Source: Lachnospiraceae bacterium (GTDB lineage Bacteria > Bacillota > Clostridia > Lachnospirales > Lachnospiraceae). Taken from it: a stretch of DNA of 64,000 nt. Below the pieces are notes generated by a model, which saw nothing but the letters and a program-made list of their open reading frames with translations, was not told the origin of the DNA and searched no databases. The first letter of the stretch is position 1. Each line of letters opens with the position of its first letter. Location: NCBI GenBank assembly GCA_021200995.1, contig JAJQFS010000082.1, positions 73,770 through 137,769 of the forward strand. Direction: 5' to 3'. The position numbers and the translations under genes were made by a program. Of this stretch, positions 50,910 to 60,375 are shown in pieces.

Positions 50910-51811
50910 TTTAACTGCCTTCCTTTCGCTTCCATCATGTCGTAAAATGCCTCCAGCCGGGTCATAAGCCCCACATCCGAGGTCTGTGTATCGCAGGTCA
51001 GCACCAGCAGCGGGATCTTATAGCGGGCACTCAGCTGCTGCAGAATAGGCACAATATCAATCTCCGGCGTGCAGTTGGCCGACTTGATATGCACCAGGCC
51101 GTGGAAGCCCTGCTCCGCGTAATGCTTGGCCGCCCAGATATTTGCGGTGGAGGTGGGACCCATCTCGTAGGTGCAGTATTCCTTAATCTCCACGTTCAGA
51201 TTCTTTTCCCCGGGATAATGAATCAGCCGGTGGGTTATATTCATCCAGCGATGCACCTCCACGCCCATATTTGCCAGCTTTTCCTCAACCTCCCGGTTGG
51301 AGAAGGGATCCACCGCGGTATAAAACTCCCCGATAATTCCCACCTTCAGCGGGTGCGGCGGCTTTATGAGCGGAACAGAATCAAAGGCCTGTTTTGCTTC
51401 ATTATAGGCTTTCTCAATCGCGGCTTTTGAATCCGCCCGATACATAGCCGCGATAAAATGTTTATATGCTTTCTGCCAGGCGCCGGTTGGTTCAAAACCG
51501 CAGCCCTTATAATATTCGGAAGTGATCTCATCCAGATATTCCACCATTTTAATGGTTTCCATCCCCGCGGAAAGCAAATGCGTCATCTTTGTTTTGGGAT
51601 TGACACTCCTGAGACCGTTCAGCCACTCTCTCGGCTTTCCGCTCATTGCGTAAGCGTTCAGATTGATAAAGGTACACTCATAGCCCTCGTCCTTTAAAAT
51701 TTTGCGCAGCAATTCCCCATAATAGGACAGACGGCAGATACCGTTTGGCATGATAATCGTGTCGGCTCCGGCTTCCAGAGCCTCTATGAGCGTTCCCAGT
51801 AAGGTTTTAAA
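50906..51811 (-). pseudogene. HgdB-like 2-hydroxyacyl-CoA dehydratase subunit, main part after frameshift
   Basis: The corrected frame reads CTSFKTLLGTLIEALEAGAD, TIIMPNGICRLSYYGELL and on through GIIGEFYTAVDPFSNREVEE and HIKSANCTPEIDIVP to VLTCDTQTSDVGLMTRLEAF. This matches the alpha/beta subunits of the HgdAB/DUF2229 superfamily, with several cysteines fit to hold a 4Fe-4S cluster. It is separated from its start by a two-base TC duplication near 51812-51817. Confidence 0.82.
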
Positions 51812-51984
51812 AGACGTACAGAGACCATATCCGGGCTGTATTTCTCCCCGATTTTCTCCGTGCGCTGCGTCATCTTCGGCTGTACAATAAACTGACAGTC
51901 CAGCCCCTGCTCCACCAGGTACTTAAAGGCGGCGCTGTACTCCGCGTAACGGATCGTGGCAATTTTCTTTTCAGACGACGGCAT
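51784..51984 (-). CDS. HgdB-like dehydratase subunit, N-terminal part before frameshift
   Basis: The ATG at 51984, eight bases after GGGAGG, opens a frame with KIATIRYAEYSAAFKYLVEQ and CQFIVQPKMTQRTEKIGEKY. After DMV it runs as SVRLLKPYWERS to a stop. Removing one TC from the TCTC at about 51812-51817 gives DMVCTSFKTLLG, with the conserved cysteine, and one continuous gene to 50906. The start overlaps the end of the preceding DUF2229 gene by 14 bases. Confidence 0.8.
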   Translation of the reverse strand: MPSSEKKIATIRYAEYSAAFKYLVEQGLDCQFIVQPKMTQRTEKIGEKYSPDMVSVRLLKPYWERS

Positions 51985-52927
51985 CCTGCGCACCTCCCTT
52001 TTTCATGCGGATGATATCCACAAAGCTTTCCAGACGCGTTTCCACGCCAGCGGTTCCTGTCTGGGTATCCAGCACCAGCTGCAGCACGGGAACTCCCTTG
52101 ATGCTGCGCGCCAGCATGTCATTTACCATGGAATCCGGCCCGCATGGAAATGCCGTGACCAGCACAATCCCGTCCACCTTATACCGGTGCTGAATAATGC
52201 TGCCGATCAGTTCCCTGCTCATCACCCAGCGGCATGTGGGGCAAAGATCCGGGCTTTTCTTCACCGCGGAATCTCTGTCCGTGATGTCCGCACGCAAGGG
52301 TACGGTGTCCAAATTCCGCAGGCCCTTTAAAATCATGCCGCCAGCGTACGGATCGTCCAGTATATAGCTGTGCCCCGCGACAAGGATTTTTAATCCATCA
52401 GATTTATACAGCTTTTCCTGTTCCTTCACCGCCGTATCCCAGGCCTGCGCCTGCGCCTTTGCCGCAGCTTTATAAGCCTTTTTCGCTTCTTTATGGGAGA
52501 GACCCAGAGACTGACCGAGCGCGATATAGGCGTCCTCCTCGGTTAATCCATTCACTACATCCACATTGCAGGTCAGAAATTTCTGATCCGTCTGTTTAAA
52601 AACGCAGCGGGTCATATCATAGAGCGCACTGAAACGAACGCACAGCTCCAGGTTTCTCCCCAGGCTAGCTACCCGCGGCACAAAGATATAATCGCAGTGT
52701 CCGACCAAAGAGCTGACATGCCCCAGAAAAATTTTGGCGGACAGGCAAGTCTCGTCCGGCGCCAGCCTCGCGCCCTCCTCCATCACGGCGCGGTTGGTCG
52801 GCGCGCTTACCTTTACTTCATATCCCAGAGCGCGAAAAAAGGTCTGCCACAGCGTTTTGTACCTGTGGTAAAGCAGACCTCTGGGGAGCCCGATGACGGG
52901 CGGGTTTTTATTTTCGGTTTGATTCAT
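51971..52927 (-). CDS. DUF2229/HgdB-like acyl-CoA dehydratase-related protein
   Basis: From the ATG at 52927, after GGGGAGG, the 318-residue protein begins VIGLPRGLLYHRYKTLWQTF and has APDETCLSAKIFLGHVSSLV, YIFVPRVASLGRNLELCVRF, VAGHSYILDDPYAGGMIL, LCPTCRWVMSRELIGSI and FPCGPDSMVND. These are cysteine-bearing blocks of the same fold as the giant protein at 3112-7761. It is the first gene of the three-gene operon that ends with the activase. The physiological acyl-CoA or other substrate is unknown. Confidence 0.87.
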   Translation of the reverse strand: MNQTENKNPPVIGLPRGLLYHRYKTLWQTFFRALGYEVKVSAPTNRAVMEEGARLAPDETCLSAKIFLGHVSSLVGHCDYIFVPRVASLGRNLELCVRFSALYDMTRCVFKQTDQKFLTCNVDVVNGLTEEDAYIALGQSLGLSHKEAKKAYKAAAKAQAQAWDTAVKEQEKLYKSDGLKILVAGHSYILDDPYAGGMILKGLRNLDTVPLRADITDRDSAVKKSPDLCPTCRWVMSRELIGSIIQHRYKVDGIVLVTAFPCGPDSMVNDMLARSIKGVPVLQLVLDTQTGTAGVETRLESFVDIIRMKKGGAQDAVV

Positions 52928-52974
52928 GTAAATGCCTCCCCTTTTGACAATAATTTTATTATACACGGTTATTC

Positions 52975-54348
52975 TCAAGTGAATGTCAACTTAAAAAAGC
53001 GGTCTGCCGGGATTCCCGCAAACCGCTTTTGTATGATTCTATTCCTGCAAGATAATCCATACCCTGCTCTGTATGACCTGCGCCACATCCTCCACGCTTT
53101 TTCCCCGGCAAAGTAAGCCGCCGTCTCCTCACTGATGATGGCCCAGATATCGCGTTCAATCGAGGTTCGGCTGAAGTTTCCGTTGTAAATGATATCCGTC
53201 AGGATCGAAATTTCACTCTCAGTGATTGTCAGCAGTTCTCCTCGTGAAGCTATCTGCTCATCTCCTGCTTCTTTAGCCAGTTCTTCCAGCACCGATTTTC
53301 TGACCGGAAAGCCGGGATCGGTAAAACCGGAATATTTCTGGTTGGATTCCCACAACAGACTCTCGATAAACTCCCAGGCTCCCTCCTTATTGCCGCTCAA
53401 GCTGTAAATGGCACAGCTTGCGGAACAGGCCTCTACGCCATAGGTCTGCCCGGAAAGCGTAGGATATCCATAGACAGAATATTCCCTGCCGTAAGTATCT
53501 GCATAAAATAAATAGGAAGCAAACATTTTCCCATATGTGACTGATTTGTACAGTGTGTTCCGTTCTCTCTCCGCATATGTCCAGTCCGTCGCGTCCGGCC
53601 AGCCCGCCTGTGCGTATTCCATGCACAATTCCAATAACTCCTTGAAGGCTTCCGTATCAAAGTAAGCCTCCCCATTCTCCCAGTCAAGGAACTCCTCCTG
53701 CCTGCCATACAGCAGAACTCTCAGCAAATTCTCCGGATCACCTGCGGCGCCAAAAAGATCCATCTCCCACTGGTTTTCCTCCATCAATGCCAGGAATGTC
53801 TCCATATTCCACTCTTCCACCTCAGCTTCATAATCCGGCTGGATCAGAATTCCTTTCAGCAGAAACTGCGGCACAAACATATACAGCCCGTCGTTTATTT
53901 TGTAGGCATCCAGGACATTCCATATGATGTCGTCACTGTACTGCGACTGTTCCAGATACGGCGTCAGGTCCTCAAGATATCCGTTTTTCACATAGGACTC
54001 ATAATATTCGGAATAGGTCATGTCTATGATGTCCGGCCCCTTGCCCGCAGTCATATCCGCATGCAGCCTGTCGAGATTCCCGTCATAGTTTTTTATCGTC
54101 ACATAATAGTCTTCATTCTGCTGGTTAAAGGTTGCTATCGCGTTCCATATGACGCTGGTGCTGTCCGCGTTTACTCCTCCCACCATTCCATATACAAGCT
54201 CCGTTCGCTGCGAAAAACTCTCCGTCTCCTCCGAAGCATCCATGCCCAAAACCAGTTCCGAAGCATCTTCGCTCTTTGTTGTACAGGCAGACAGCAATCC
54301 CACCGCGGCAAAAATGAAAAGCACTGTAAAAACTATTTTTTTGTCCAT
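52975..54348 (-). CDS. extracellular solute-binding lipoprotein, frameshifted near the C-terminus
   Basis: The protein starts with a lipoprotein signal (VFTVLFIFAAVGLLSACTT, lipobox LLSAC) and then has the family 1 solute-binding pattern (STSVIWNAIATFNQQNEDYY, LHADMTAGKGPDIIDM, GNKEGAWEFIESLL, GFPVRKSVLEELAKEAG). Family members usually bind sugars for an ABC importer; no permease genes are near. At AGEKAWRMW the frame leaves the family. With one extra A in the run at about 53104-53108 it reads EKSVEDVAQVIQSRVWIILQ and stops at 53039, just before the terminator. It begins three bases after the nrdD stop. Confidence 0.85.
   Translation of the reverse strand: MDKKIVFTVLFIFAAVGLLSACTTKSEDASELVLGMDASEETESFSQRTELVYGMVGGVNADSTSVIWNAIATFNQQNEDYYVTIKNYDGNLDRLHADMTAGKGPDIIDMTYSEYYESYVKNGYLEDLTPYLEQSQYSDDIIWNVLDAYKINDGLYMFVPQFLLKGILIQPDYEAEVEEWNMETFLALMEENQWEMDLFGAAGDPENLLRVLLYGRQEEFLDWENGEAYFDTEAFKELLELCMEYAQAGWPDATDWTYAERERNTLYKSVTYGKMFASYLFYADTYGREYSVYGYPTLSGQTYGVEACSASCAIYSLSGNKEGAWEFIESLLWESNQKYSGFTDPGFPVRKSVLEELAKEAGDEQIASRGELLTITESEISILTDIIYNGNFSRTSIERDIWAIISEETAAYFAGEKAWRMWRRSYRAGYGLSCRNRIIQKRFAGIPADRFFKLTFT
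52990..53031 (-). terminator. terminator after the solute-binding protein gene
   Basis: AAAAGCGGT (52995-53003) pairs with ACCGCTTTT (53022-53030), with GC-rich inner pairs, and a T run follows on the minus strand. The out-of-frame extension of the upstream gene runs through it, which supports the frameshift reading. Confidence 0.8.
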
Positions 54349-54351
54349 CCC

Positions 54352-56529
54352 CTACAGGTGCAGCACCCTCTCCTTAATCTCCTGGGTGCGGCCCTGGTTC
54401 CAGAACTGGGTACCGATGTAGCCGCAGGTGCGGCGGGCGACGTTCATTTTGTTCTGGTCACGGTTGTGGCAGTTGGGGCACTCCCAGAGGAGCTTGCCGT
54501 CCTCCTCCACGATCTGGATCTCGCCGGTGTAGCCGCAGACCTGGCAGTAGTCGCTCTTGGTGTTGAGCTCCGCGTACATGATGTTGTCGTAAATGTACTG
54601 CATAACGGAAAGCACGGCCGGGATGTTGTTCTGCATGTTGGGTACTTCCACATAGCTGATGGCGCCGCCGGGAGAAAGTTTCTGGAACTGTGTCTCAAAC
54701 TTCAGCTTCTCGAAGGCGTCAATCTCCTCTGTCACGTGCACGTGGTAGCTGTTGGTGATGTAGTTTTTGTCCGTGACGCCCGGAATCTTGCCGAAGCGCT
54801 TCTGCAGGCACTTGGCAAACTTGTAGGTGGTGGACTCCAGAGGGGTTCCGTACAGGCTGAAATCAATATTTTCCTTTGCCTTCCACTCCGCGCATTTATC
54901 ATTCATGTGCTGCATGACTTCCAGCGCGAACGGGGTGGCGGACGGATCAGTGTGGGACTTGCCCGTCATATAGCGGACGCACTCGCACAGGCCGGCATAG
55001 CCTAAGGAAATCGTGGAATAGCCGCCGTGCAGAAGCTTGTCGATCGTCTCGCCCTTCTCCAGGCGCGCCAGCGCGCCGTGCTGCCAGAGGATCGGCGCCA
55101 CGTCGGAGCGGGTGCCCTCCAGGCGCTTATGACGGCACATCAAAGCCCTGTAGCACAGATCCAGGCGCTCGTCAAAGATCTCCCAGAACTTCTGCATATC
55201 CCCGTTGGAGGAACAGGCCACGTCCACCAGGTTGATGGTCACCACGCCCTGGTTGAAACGGCCGTAATACTTGGGCTTGCCGGTCTCCGGATCGACATAG
55301 GGGGTAAGGAAGGAACGGCAGCCCATGCAGGTGTAGCAGTGTCCCTCTCCGTTTTTGTCAACCTTGTCGCGGAGCATGATTTTCTCTGAAATATAGTCCG
55401 GCACCATGCGCTTGGCGGTGCAGGCCGCGGCTAACTGGGTCAGATACCAGTAAGGCGTGCCCTCGCGGACGTTATTTTCCTCCAGGACATAGATGAGCTT
55501 CGGGAAGGCGGGGGTGATGTAGACACCCTTCTCATTTTTGATGCCCTGCATACGCTGGCGCAGCACCTCCTCGATTACCATCGCGAGGTCGTCCCGCATC
55601 TGTCCCTCTTCCACTTCATTTAAATACATGAAGATCGTGATAAAGGGGGCCTGGCCGTTGGTCGTCATCAGCGTGATCACCTGATACTGAATCATCTGGA
55701 CACCCTGTTTGACCTCTTCCTTCACGCGGATCTCAGCCACATGGTTGATTGTCTCCTGGTCGGCCTCGATACCGCAGGCGGTAAACTCCTCCGCTACCTT
55801 CTGACGATGTTTGTCACGGCTGACCTGTACGAAAGGCACCAGGTGCGCTAAGGAAATGCTCTGGCCGCCGTACTGGGAGCTGGCAATCTGCGCCACCGCC
55901 TGGGTCGCCACGTTGCAGGCCGTGGAGAAACTGTGCGGCTTCTCAATCATGGCCTCGCTGATCACGGTGCCGTTCTGCAGCATGTCCTCTAAGTTCACCA
56001 GGCAGCAGTTGTGCATATGCTGCGCAAAATAATCCGCGTCATGGAAGTGGATGATGCCCTGCTCATGCGCCTCCACGATGTCCTGTGGCAGCAGGAAACG
56101 CCTGGTGATATCCTTGCTGACCTCACCGGCCATGTAATCACGCTGCACGCTGTTGACGGCGGGGTTTTTGTTGGAATTCTCCTGCTTGACCTCCTCATTG
56201 TTAAACTCTAAGAGGCTTAAAATCTGCTGGTCGGTCGAATTGGACTTTCTGACCATGGCTCTCTTGTAACGGTAGGTGATATAATTTCTTGCCACGGAGA
56301 ACGCGCGCTGATTCATGATCTGATTCTCCACCAGGTCCTGGATTTCCTCCACGTTCAGCGCTCTGGTCTGCCCCTCGCAGATCGTGCGCATATTGGCCGA
56401 AATCACGGCAATCTGCTCCTTCGTCATCTTCTCGGCTTCCGGCACGCTGTTATTGGCTTTGACCACCGCCGCCGTGATCTTATCTAAGTCGAACTGTACC
56501 TCCGTGCCGCTTCGTTTAATGATTTTCAT
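54352..56529 (-). CDS. nrdD: anaerobic (class III) ribonucleoside-triphosphate reductase
   Basis: The 725-residue enzyme has an N-terminal ATP cone (KRSGTEVQFDLDKITAAVVK), the radical domain (HMHNCCLVNLEDMLQ, GKSHTDPSATPFALEV), a zinc site with two CXXC pairs (YCQVCGYTG, WECPNCHNRD) and the glycyl radical motif RRTCGYIGTQFWNQGR. It makes dNTPs without oxygen and needs the activase NrdG, whose gene is normally next; here a solute-binding protein gene follows instead. NrdR boxes overlap its promoter. GGGGAGAGAGC precedes the ATG. Confidence 0.97.
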   Translation of the reverse strand: MKIIKRSGTEVQFDLDKITAAVVKANNSVPEAEKMTKEQIAVISANMRTICEGQTRALNVEEIQDLVENQIMNQRAFSVARNYITYRYKRAMVRKSNSTDQQILSLLEFNNEEVKQENSNKNPAVNSVQRDYMAGEVSKDITRRFLLPQDIVEAHEQGIIHFHDADYFAQHMHNCCLVNLEDMLQNGTVISEAMIEKPHSFSTACNVATQAVAQIASSQYGGQSISLAHLVPFVQVSRDKHRQKVAEEFTACGIEADQETINHVAEIRVKEEVKQGVQMIQYQVITLMTTNGQAPFITIFMYLNEVEEGQMRDDLAMVIEEVLRQRMQGIKNEKGVYITPAFPKLIYVLEENNVREGTPYWYLTQLAAACTAKRMVPDYISEKIMLRDKVDKNGEGHCYTCMGCRSFLTPYVDPETGKPKYYGRFNQGVVTINLVDVACSSNGDMQKFWEIFDERLDLCYRALMCRHKRLEGTRSDVAPILWQHGALARLEKGETIDKLLHGGYSTISLGYAGLCECVRYMTGKSHTDPSATPFALEVMQHMNDKCAEWKAKENIDFSLYGTPLESTTYKFAKCLQKRFGKIPGVTDKNYITNSYHVHVTEEIDAFEKLKFETQFQKLSPGGAISYVEVPNMQNNIPAVLSVMQYIYDNIMYAELNTKSDYCQVCGYTGEIQIVEEDGKLLWECPNCHNRDQNKMNVARRTCGYIGTQFWNQGRTQEIKERVLHL

Positions 56530-56620
56530 TGCTCTCTCCCCATATATCCTTTTATCTCTTTTCCTATTGACAGGACTGATGGCCTTTCAACAGATAAAAA
56601 CCCAAAGTAGGAACAGAACA

Positions 56621-56672
56621 ACTGTACTACATCTTGTGTCCATTGTCAATAGTGAAAACCAGATGTTGTAAA
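56621..56672 (-). promoter_or_regulatory. nrdD promoter with two NrdR boxes
   Basis: Minus-strand TTGACA (56644-56649) and TACAGT (56621-56626) are 17 bases apart. Two sites similar to the NrdR consensus, ACTACATCTTGTGT (56626-56639) and ACCAGATGTTGTAA (56658-56671), are about 32 bases apart, three helical turns, and overlap or flank the core promoter. This is the usual layout of NrdR-controlled ribonucleotide reductase genes. Confidence 0.75.
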
Positions 56673-56674
56673 AT

Positions 56675-58108
56675 TTAGTTATAATCAATCCTGCCAACCG
56701 TTTGATGCCGATATGTGTCATACACCACGATTGCCATACCGTTCTGCGCCGTCATCTGCGCTTCCCCATTTATTTTCACATTCTCATAGACACTGACGGA
56801 AGGATCCCGGATACTCAGATTCTCAATCTGCAGCGTGGATTCGCTGTCCAGTTCATATACAAAAACTTCCTCGCTTGAATTGTCCATGATAAACTGAAGC
56901 TCTCCATCCACGAACAGCCATGTTCCACCGTTTGGATACTCATTCAGATGAATGCCAAACTGCGCGATTACCGGCGCAATATCCTCTCTGTACTGCCAAT
57001 AATCCCCGCAGAGCGTCAGAATATACGTCAGATTGCTGCCGTTTTGCACAATGTCAATAAAGTCATCAATGGAAGTAGCCGCGTTTATCATCCTGTACTC
57101 TTGCTCCTCGGACAGATAATCCTCCATGTCCCACTCCCATTGCCAGTAAGAATCATCCCCTCTGTGATCAGCCAACTCCAAAGTTTCATGCAGATACTCT
57201 CCGAAATATTCTGTCAGCTTTCTGGCACCATAGCTGTTTAAATGGTACTCATTCCAAAAATCCTGCTCATAATCAAGTCCGATTTCATCCGAGAGCGCAA
57301 AAAAGTCCAACACCGGAATATCCTGCTCCTGTGCATACTGTTTTACCGCATTATATCGCTCCCAGACACTCTCATTTTCCTCTATATTATAAGGCGTGAG
57401 GAAGAAAACCAGTTCAAAGCCCTCCTCTTCGGACAACTCGATCATGGTCTTAAGCCATTCCAGACATTCCTCGCTCAGCTCAGCTACGTTTGTGTCGCTT
57501 TGCAGTTCCTCAGAAATTCCCGGGGAACCTCCTGACAGAAATATTTTATAATATCCCCTGCCAAAATGATCAAAATCACTGTCCTCAAAATCATCCTGTT
57601 CCAGCTCCCGGTATCTGGTATGAATGATTGGCCAACGCAGGATATGCTGCAGCTGCTCCTCTTCGTCCACTTCTTTTGAAATCAGCTGCAAAGAATTCAA
57701 AGAAAGATTCATGGACAGGGTTGCGCGGTAAATATTATCTCCTTCAACCGCCTCTCCGCCGACTTCGTAGGTCAGCGCGTACAGATCGATGCAGACCACC
57801 TTCGGCGACTGGGTCTTCAAAAGCTCCTTCAGGAAATGATAGGTCATATTCATATCCTGCGAGCAGCTGCCCATGACAAACGAAGAAATACCATACTGTT
57901 CCCACAACACGGCCGGGTTTACGCCAAAGAAAGCGTGGCTGCTGCCCATAAACACCACGTCCATCAGGTCGTCATCCGTATGATACAACTGCCGCACTGA
58001 TGAAAAATACGGTCCATAGGTGTCCTTCCAGGAAAGAATCTGATAGGTCCTCCCAAGCAGCAACGCCAGTATAATCGCAAAAGCGAGTCCTCTGATCCAT
58101 TTTTTCAT
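56675..58108 (-). CDS. SGNH-hydrolase-like O-acyltransferase paralogue 4, with extra C-terminal domain
   Basis: The protein of 477 residues starts MKKWIRGLAFAIILALLLGR, a membrane anchor, and has the block I motif VVFMGSSHAFFGVNPAVLW. The C-terminal catalytic block, DXXH in its paralogues (DDTHLN), reads NEYHLNSYGA, so the expected Asp is replaced. About 140 further residues follow that the other three copies lack (FIDIVQNGSNLTYILTL to the end, beta-rich). It is the last of four tandem copies after the MBOAT gene. A role in acetyl transfer to a surface polymer is inferred; this copy may be inactive or altered. Confidence 0.82.
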   Translation of the reverse strand: MKKWIRGLAFAIILALLLGRTYQILSWKDTYGPYFSSVRQLYHTDDDLMDVVFMGSSHAFFGVNPAVLWEQYGISSFVMGSCSQDMNMTYHFLKELLKTQSPKVVCIDLYALTYEVGGEAVEGDNIYRATLSMNLSLNSLQLISKEVDEEEQLQHILRWPIIHTRYRELEQDDFEDSDFDHFGRGYYKIFLSGGSPGISEELQSDTNVAELSEECLEWLKTMIELSEEEGFELVFFLTPYNIEENESVWERYNAVKQYAQEQDIPVLDFFALSDEIGLDYEQDFWNEYHLNSYGARKLTEYFGEYLHETLELADHRGDDSYWQWEWDMEDYLSEEQEYRMINAATSIDDFIDIVQNGSNLTYILTLCGDYWQYREDIAPVIAQFGIHLNEYPNGGTWLFVDGELQFIMDNSSEEVFVYELDSESTLQIENLSIRDPSVSVYENVKINGEAQMTAQNGMAIVVYDTYRHQTVGRIDYN

Positions 58109-58184
58109 CTGTTCTCTTTCTCCATAAAGCAATCAGCGCGCTGTCAGCGCTTTTTAAAGACCATCATTCTGAAACATTCTGTGT

Positions 58185-59198
58185 CTAAGACTCATTTTTT
58201 ACAAGCTCGCTCAGATAATACTCCAAATCCAGATCCCAGAGGTAATAAGCATCATCTCCTCTGTGATCCTCCAGCTCCACATGTTCCTTTAAAATCGCGC
58301 CTAAATAACTGCTCACCTTCTGAGCTCCCCAGGCGTTTAAATGCGTATCGTCGCAGAAGTCCTGTTCATAATCAATTCCCACTTCATCCGCCAACACATT
58401 GAAATCCAGAAAAGCGATATCATTTTCCTTCGCAAAGGCCTTTGCTGTATTGTAGATTTCCCAGGCGCTCTCGTCATTTTCAAGATCATATGGCATGACA
58501 GTGAAAATCAACTCAAAGCCTTCCTGCTCAGATAAATCCACCAAGCTCTGCAGCCATTCCATCTTTTCCTCTCCCAGATCTGCCTGCACAGTATCGTCCA
58601 GCAGTTCCTCTGACATAGGTTCAGAGGAAGTTCTGCCCCATTGTAAAGAATACCCTCTGCCAAATACGTTATATTCGATCTCTACAAAATCCTGCTTCGC
58701 AATCTCTCTGTAGCGGGTGTGTATGATCGGCCAGCGCAGGATATGCTGCAACTGTTCCGTTTTGTTCTCCACAACCTCCTGTGTCAGCTGTATGGAATTG
58801 AGAGAAAGCCGCATGGCGAGCGTGCCTCGGTAAATATCCGCGTTCGCCGTCAGCTCAATCGTCAGCCCGTAGACATCCACGCACACCACCTTCGGGGACT
58901 GGGTCTTACACATTTCAATCAGATAATGATAGGTAATCTCCCTGCCCTGAGCGGAACTCCCCAGGACAAAACCCGAAATCCCATACTCTTCCCACAACAC
59001 CGCCGGATTTACAGCGTCAAAGACATGGCTGGTTCCCACGAACACCACATCCATCAGATCATTACCCGTATGATACAGCTGCTGAATGGAAGAACGATAA
59101 TCCCCGTAAGTATCCTTCCAGGAAAGGATCTGGTAGGTTCTGCCGATCAACAGTGCCAGTATGACCGCAAAAGCAAGGCCTCTGATCCATTTTTTCAT
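58185..59198 (-). CDS. SGNH-hydrolase-like O-acyltransferase paralogue 3
   Basis: The 337-residue protein has the same anchor (MKKWIRGLAFAVILALLIGR), block I VVFVGTSHVFDAVNPAVLW, the middle motif RWPIIHTRYREI and the catalytic DXXH in DDTHLNAWGAQKVSSYLG. It resembles DltD/AlgJ-like SGNH proteins that act outside the membrane with an MBOAT partner. GGGAGGG precedes the ATG. It is very similar to the copy at 60376 and less to that at 59298. Confidence 0.85.
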   Translation of the reverse strand: MKKWIRGLAFAVILALLIGRTYQILSWKDTYGDYRSSIQQLYHTGNDLMDVVFVGTSHVFDAVNPAVLWEEYGISGFVLGSSAQGREITYHYLIEMCKTQSPKVVCVDVYGLTIELTANADIYRGTLAMRLSLNSIQLTQEVVENKTEQLQHILRWPIIHTRYREIAKQDFVEIEYNVFGRGYSLQWGRTSSEPMSEELLDDTVQADLGEEKMEWLQSLVDLSEQEGFELIFTVMPYDLENDESAWEIYNTAKAFAKENDIAFLDFNVLADEVGIDYEQDFCDDTHLNAWGAQKVSSYLGAILKEHVELEDHRGDDAYYLWDLDLEYYLSELVKNES

Positions 59199-59297
59199 GA
59201 ATATATTTTTCCCTCCCGAAAAATCAGTTGTACCAGGCTGTGCTGATCGCCTCGTGTCAATACATGTCTGCGTCAGAAAGGCTGCGCCATCCGGAAG

Positions 59298-60317
59298 CTA
59301 TTCCATCTCAAGCCAACTTTCCTTCTCCGACAAATACTGGCTCAGATTCCATTCCCGCCGGGTATAGTTGTCGTCTCCCCTGTGGTCCGTTAACTCCGCG
59401 GTTTCCTCCAAAAACGCTCCAAAATACGAGGTCACCTTTTCCGCGCCCCAGGCGTTTAAATGCGTGTCGTCACTGAAATCCTGTTCATAATCAATCCCGA
59501 TTTCCTCTCCAAGTACGTTAAAATCCAGAACCGATATGTCATTCTCCGCCGCAAAGGCTTTCGCCGTATTGTACATTTCCCAAGCGTCCGTATGCTCGGT
59601 CATATCATATGGGCAAATAAAGAAAATCAGTTCAAAATTCTCCTGGTCAGACAAATCTACCAGGCTTTCCAGCCAGCCCATCTGGCTTTCGGAGAGATAT
59701 GCCTGTGTCGTATCGCTGCGCATTGCCTCAACCAGCTTTTCAGAAGACGTCCTGTACCAGGTAATGTAATACCCCAGGCCATACTCGTTCACCTCGTCTT
59801 CCACAAAATCCTCTTTTTGAAGCTCGCCGTAGCGAGTGTGTATCACTGGCCAACGCAGAATATTCTCCATCTGATCCTCCTCAGACACAGTTTCACGCAC
59901 AAGCTGTATCGAATTCAGGGACTGGCGCATAGCGACGGTTCCCCTGTAAATATAAGCGATATCCAGATCCTCCACCTCCAAGGTCAGGCCATACAGGTCT
60001 ACGCAGACTACCTTCGGCGACTGTGTTTTCAGTGCCTCAACCAGATAATGGTAAGAAACCGCCCTAGGCTGCGCGGAACTGCCCAGCACAAAACCGGAGA
60101 TACCATATTCGTCCCAGAGTACCGCAGGATTGATGCCGCAAAACACATGGCTGCTTCCCACGGACACCACATCCATCAGATCATCGCACGTATGATACAA
60201 CTGCTGGATACAGGACAGATACTCCCCGTAAGTATCCTTCCAGGAAAGGATCCGGTAGGTTCTTCCGATCAGCAGCGCCAGTATAACCACAAAAGCAAGG
60301 CCTCTGATCCATTTTTT
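59298..60317 (-). CDS. SGNH-hydrolase-like O-acyltransferase paralogue 2
   Basis: The ATG at 60317, after GAGAAGGGTG, gives 339 residues: anchor MKKWIRGLAFVVILALLIGR, block I VSVGSSHVFCGINPAVLW, RWPVIHTRYGELQKEDF and DDTHLNAWGAEKVTSYFGAF. The longer frame to 60419 lies in the 3' end of the preceding gene and is not used. All expected catalytic residues are present. Sequence differences from its neighbours are spread evenly, so the duplications are not recent. Confidence 0.85.
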   Translation of the reverse strand, partial: KKWIRGLAFVVILALLIGRTYRILSWKDTYGEYLSCIQQLYHTCDDLMDVVSVGSSHVFCGINPAVLWDEYGISGFVLGSSAQPRAVSYHYLVEALKTQSPKVVCVDLYGLTLEVEDLDIAYIYRGTVAMRQSLNSIQLVRETVSEEDQMENILRWPVIHTRYGELQKEDFVEDEVNEYGLGYYITWYRTSSEKLVEAMRSDTTQAYLSESQMGWLESLVDLSDQENFELIFFICPYDMTEHTDAWEMYNTAKAFAAENDISVLDFNVLGEEIGIDYEQDFSDDTHLNAWGAEKVTSYFGAFLEETAELTDHRGDDNYTRREWNLSQYLSEKESWLEME

Positions 60318-60375
60318 CATTCGCACCCTTCTCCTTTCGGAAATCATCCCATCAACCACATATATCAAAATTCCC

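Noticed and set aside
54061..55005. Plus-strand frame of 314 codons opposite nrdD and the lipoprotein gene
   Set aside because: Antisense shadow of nrdD; composition (valine, leucine, histidine runs) reflects the reverse of conserved codons.
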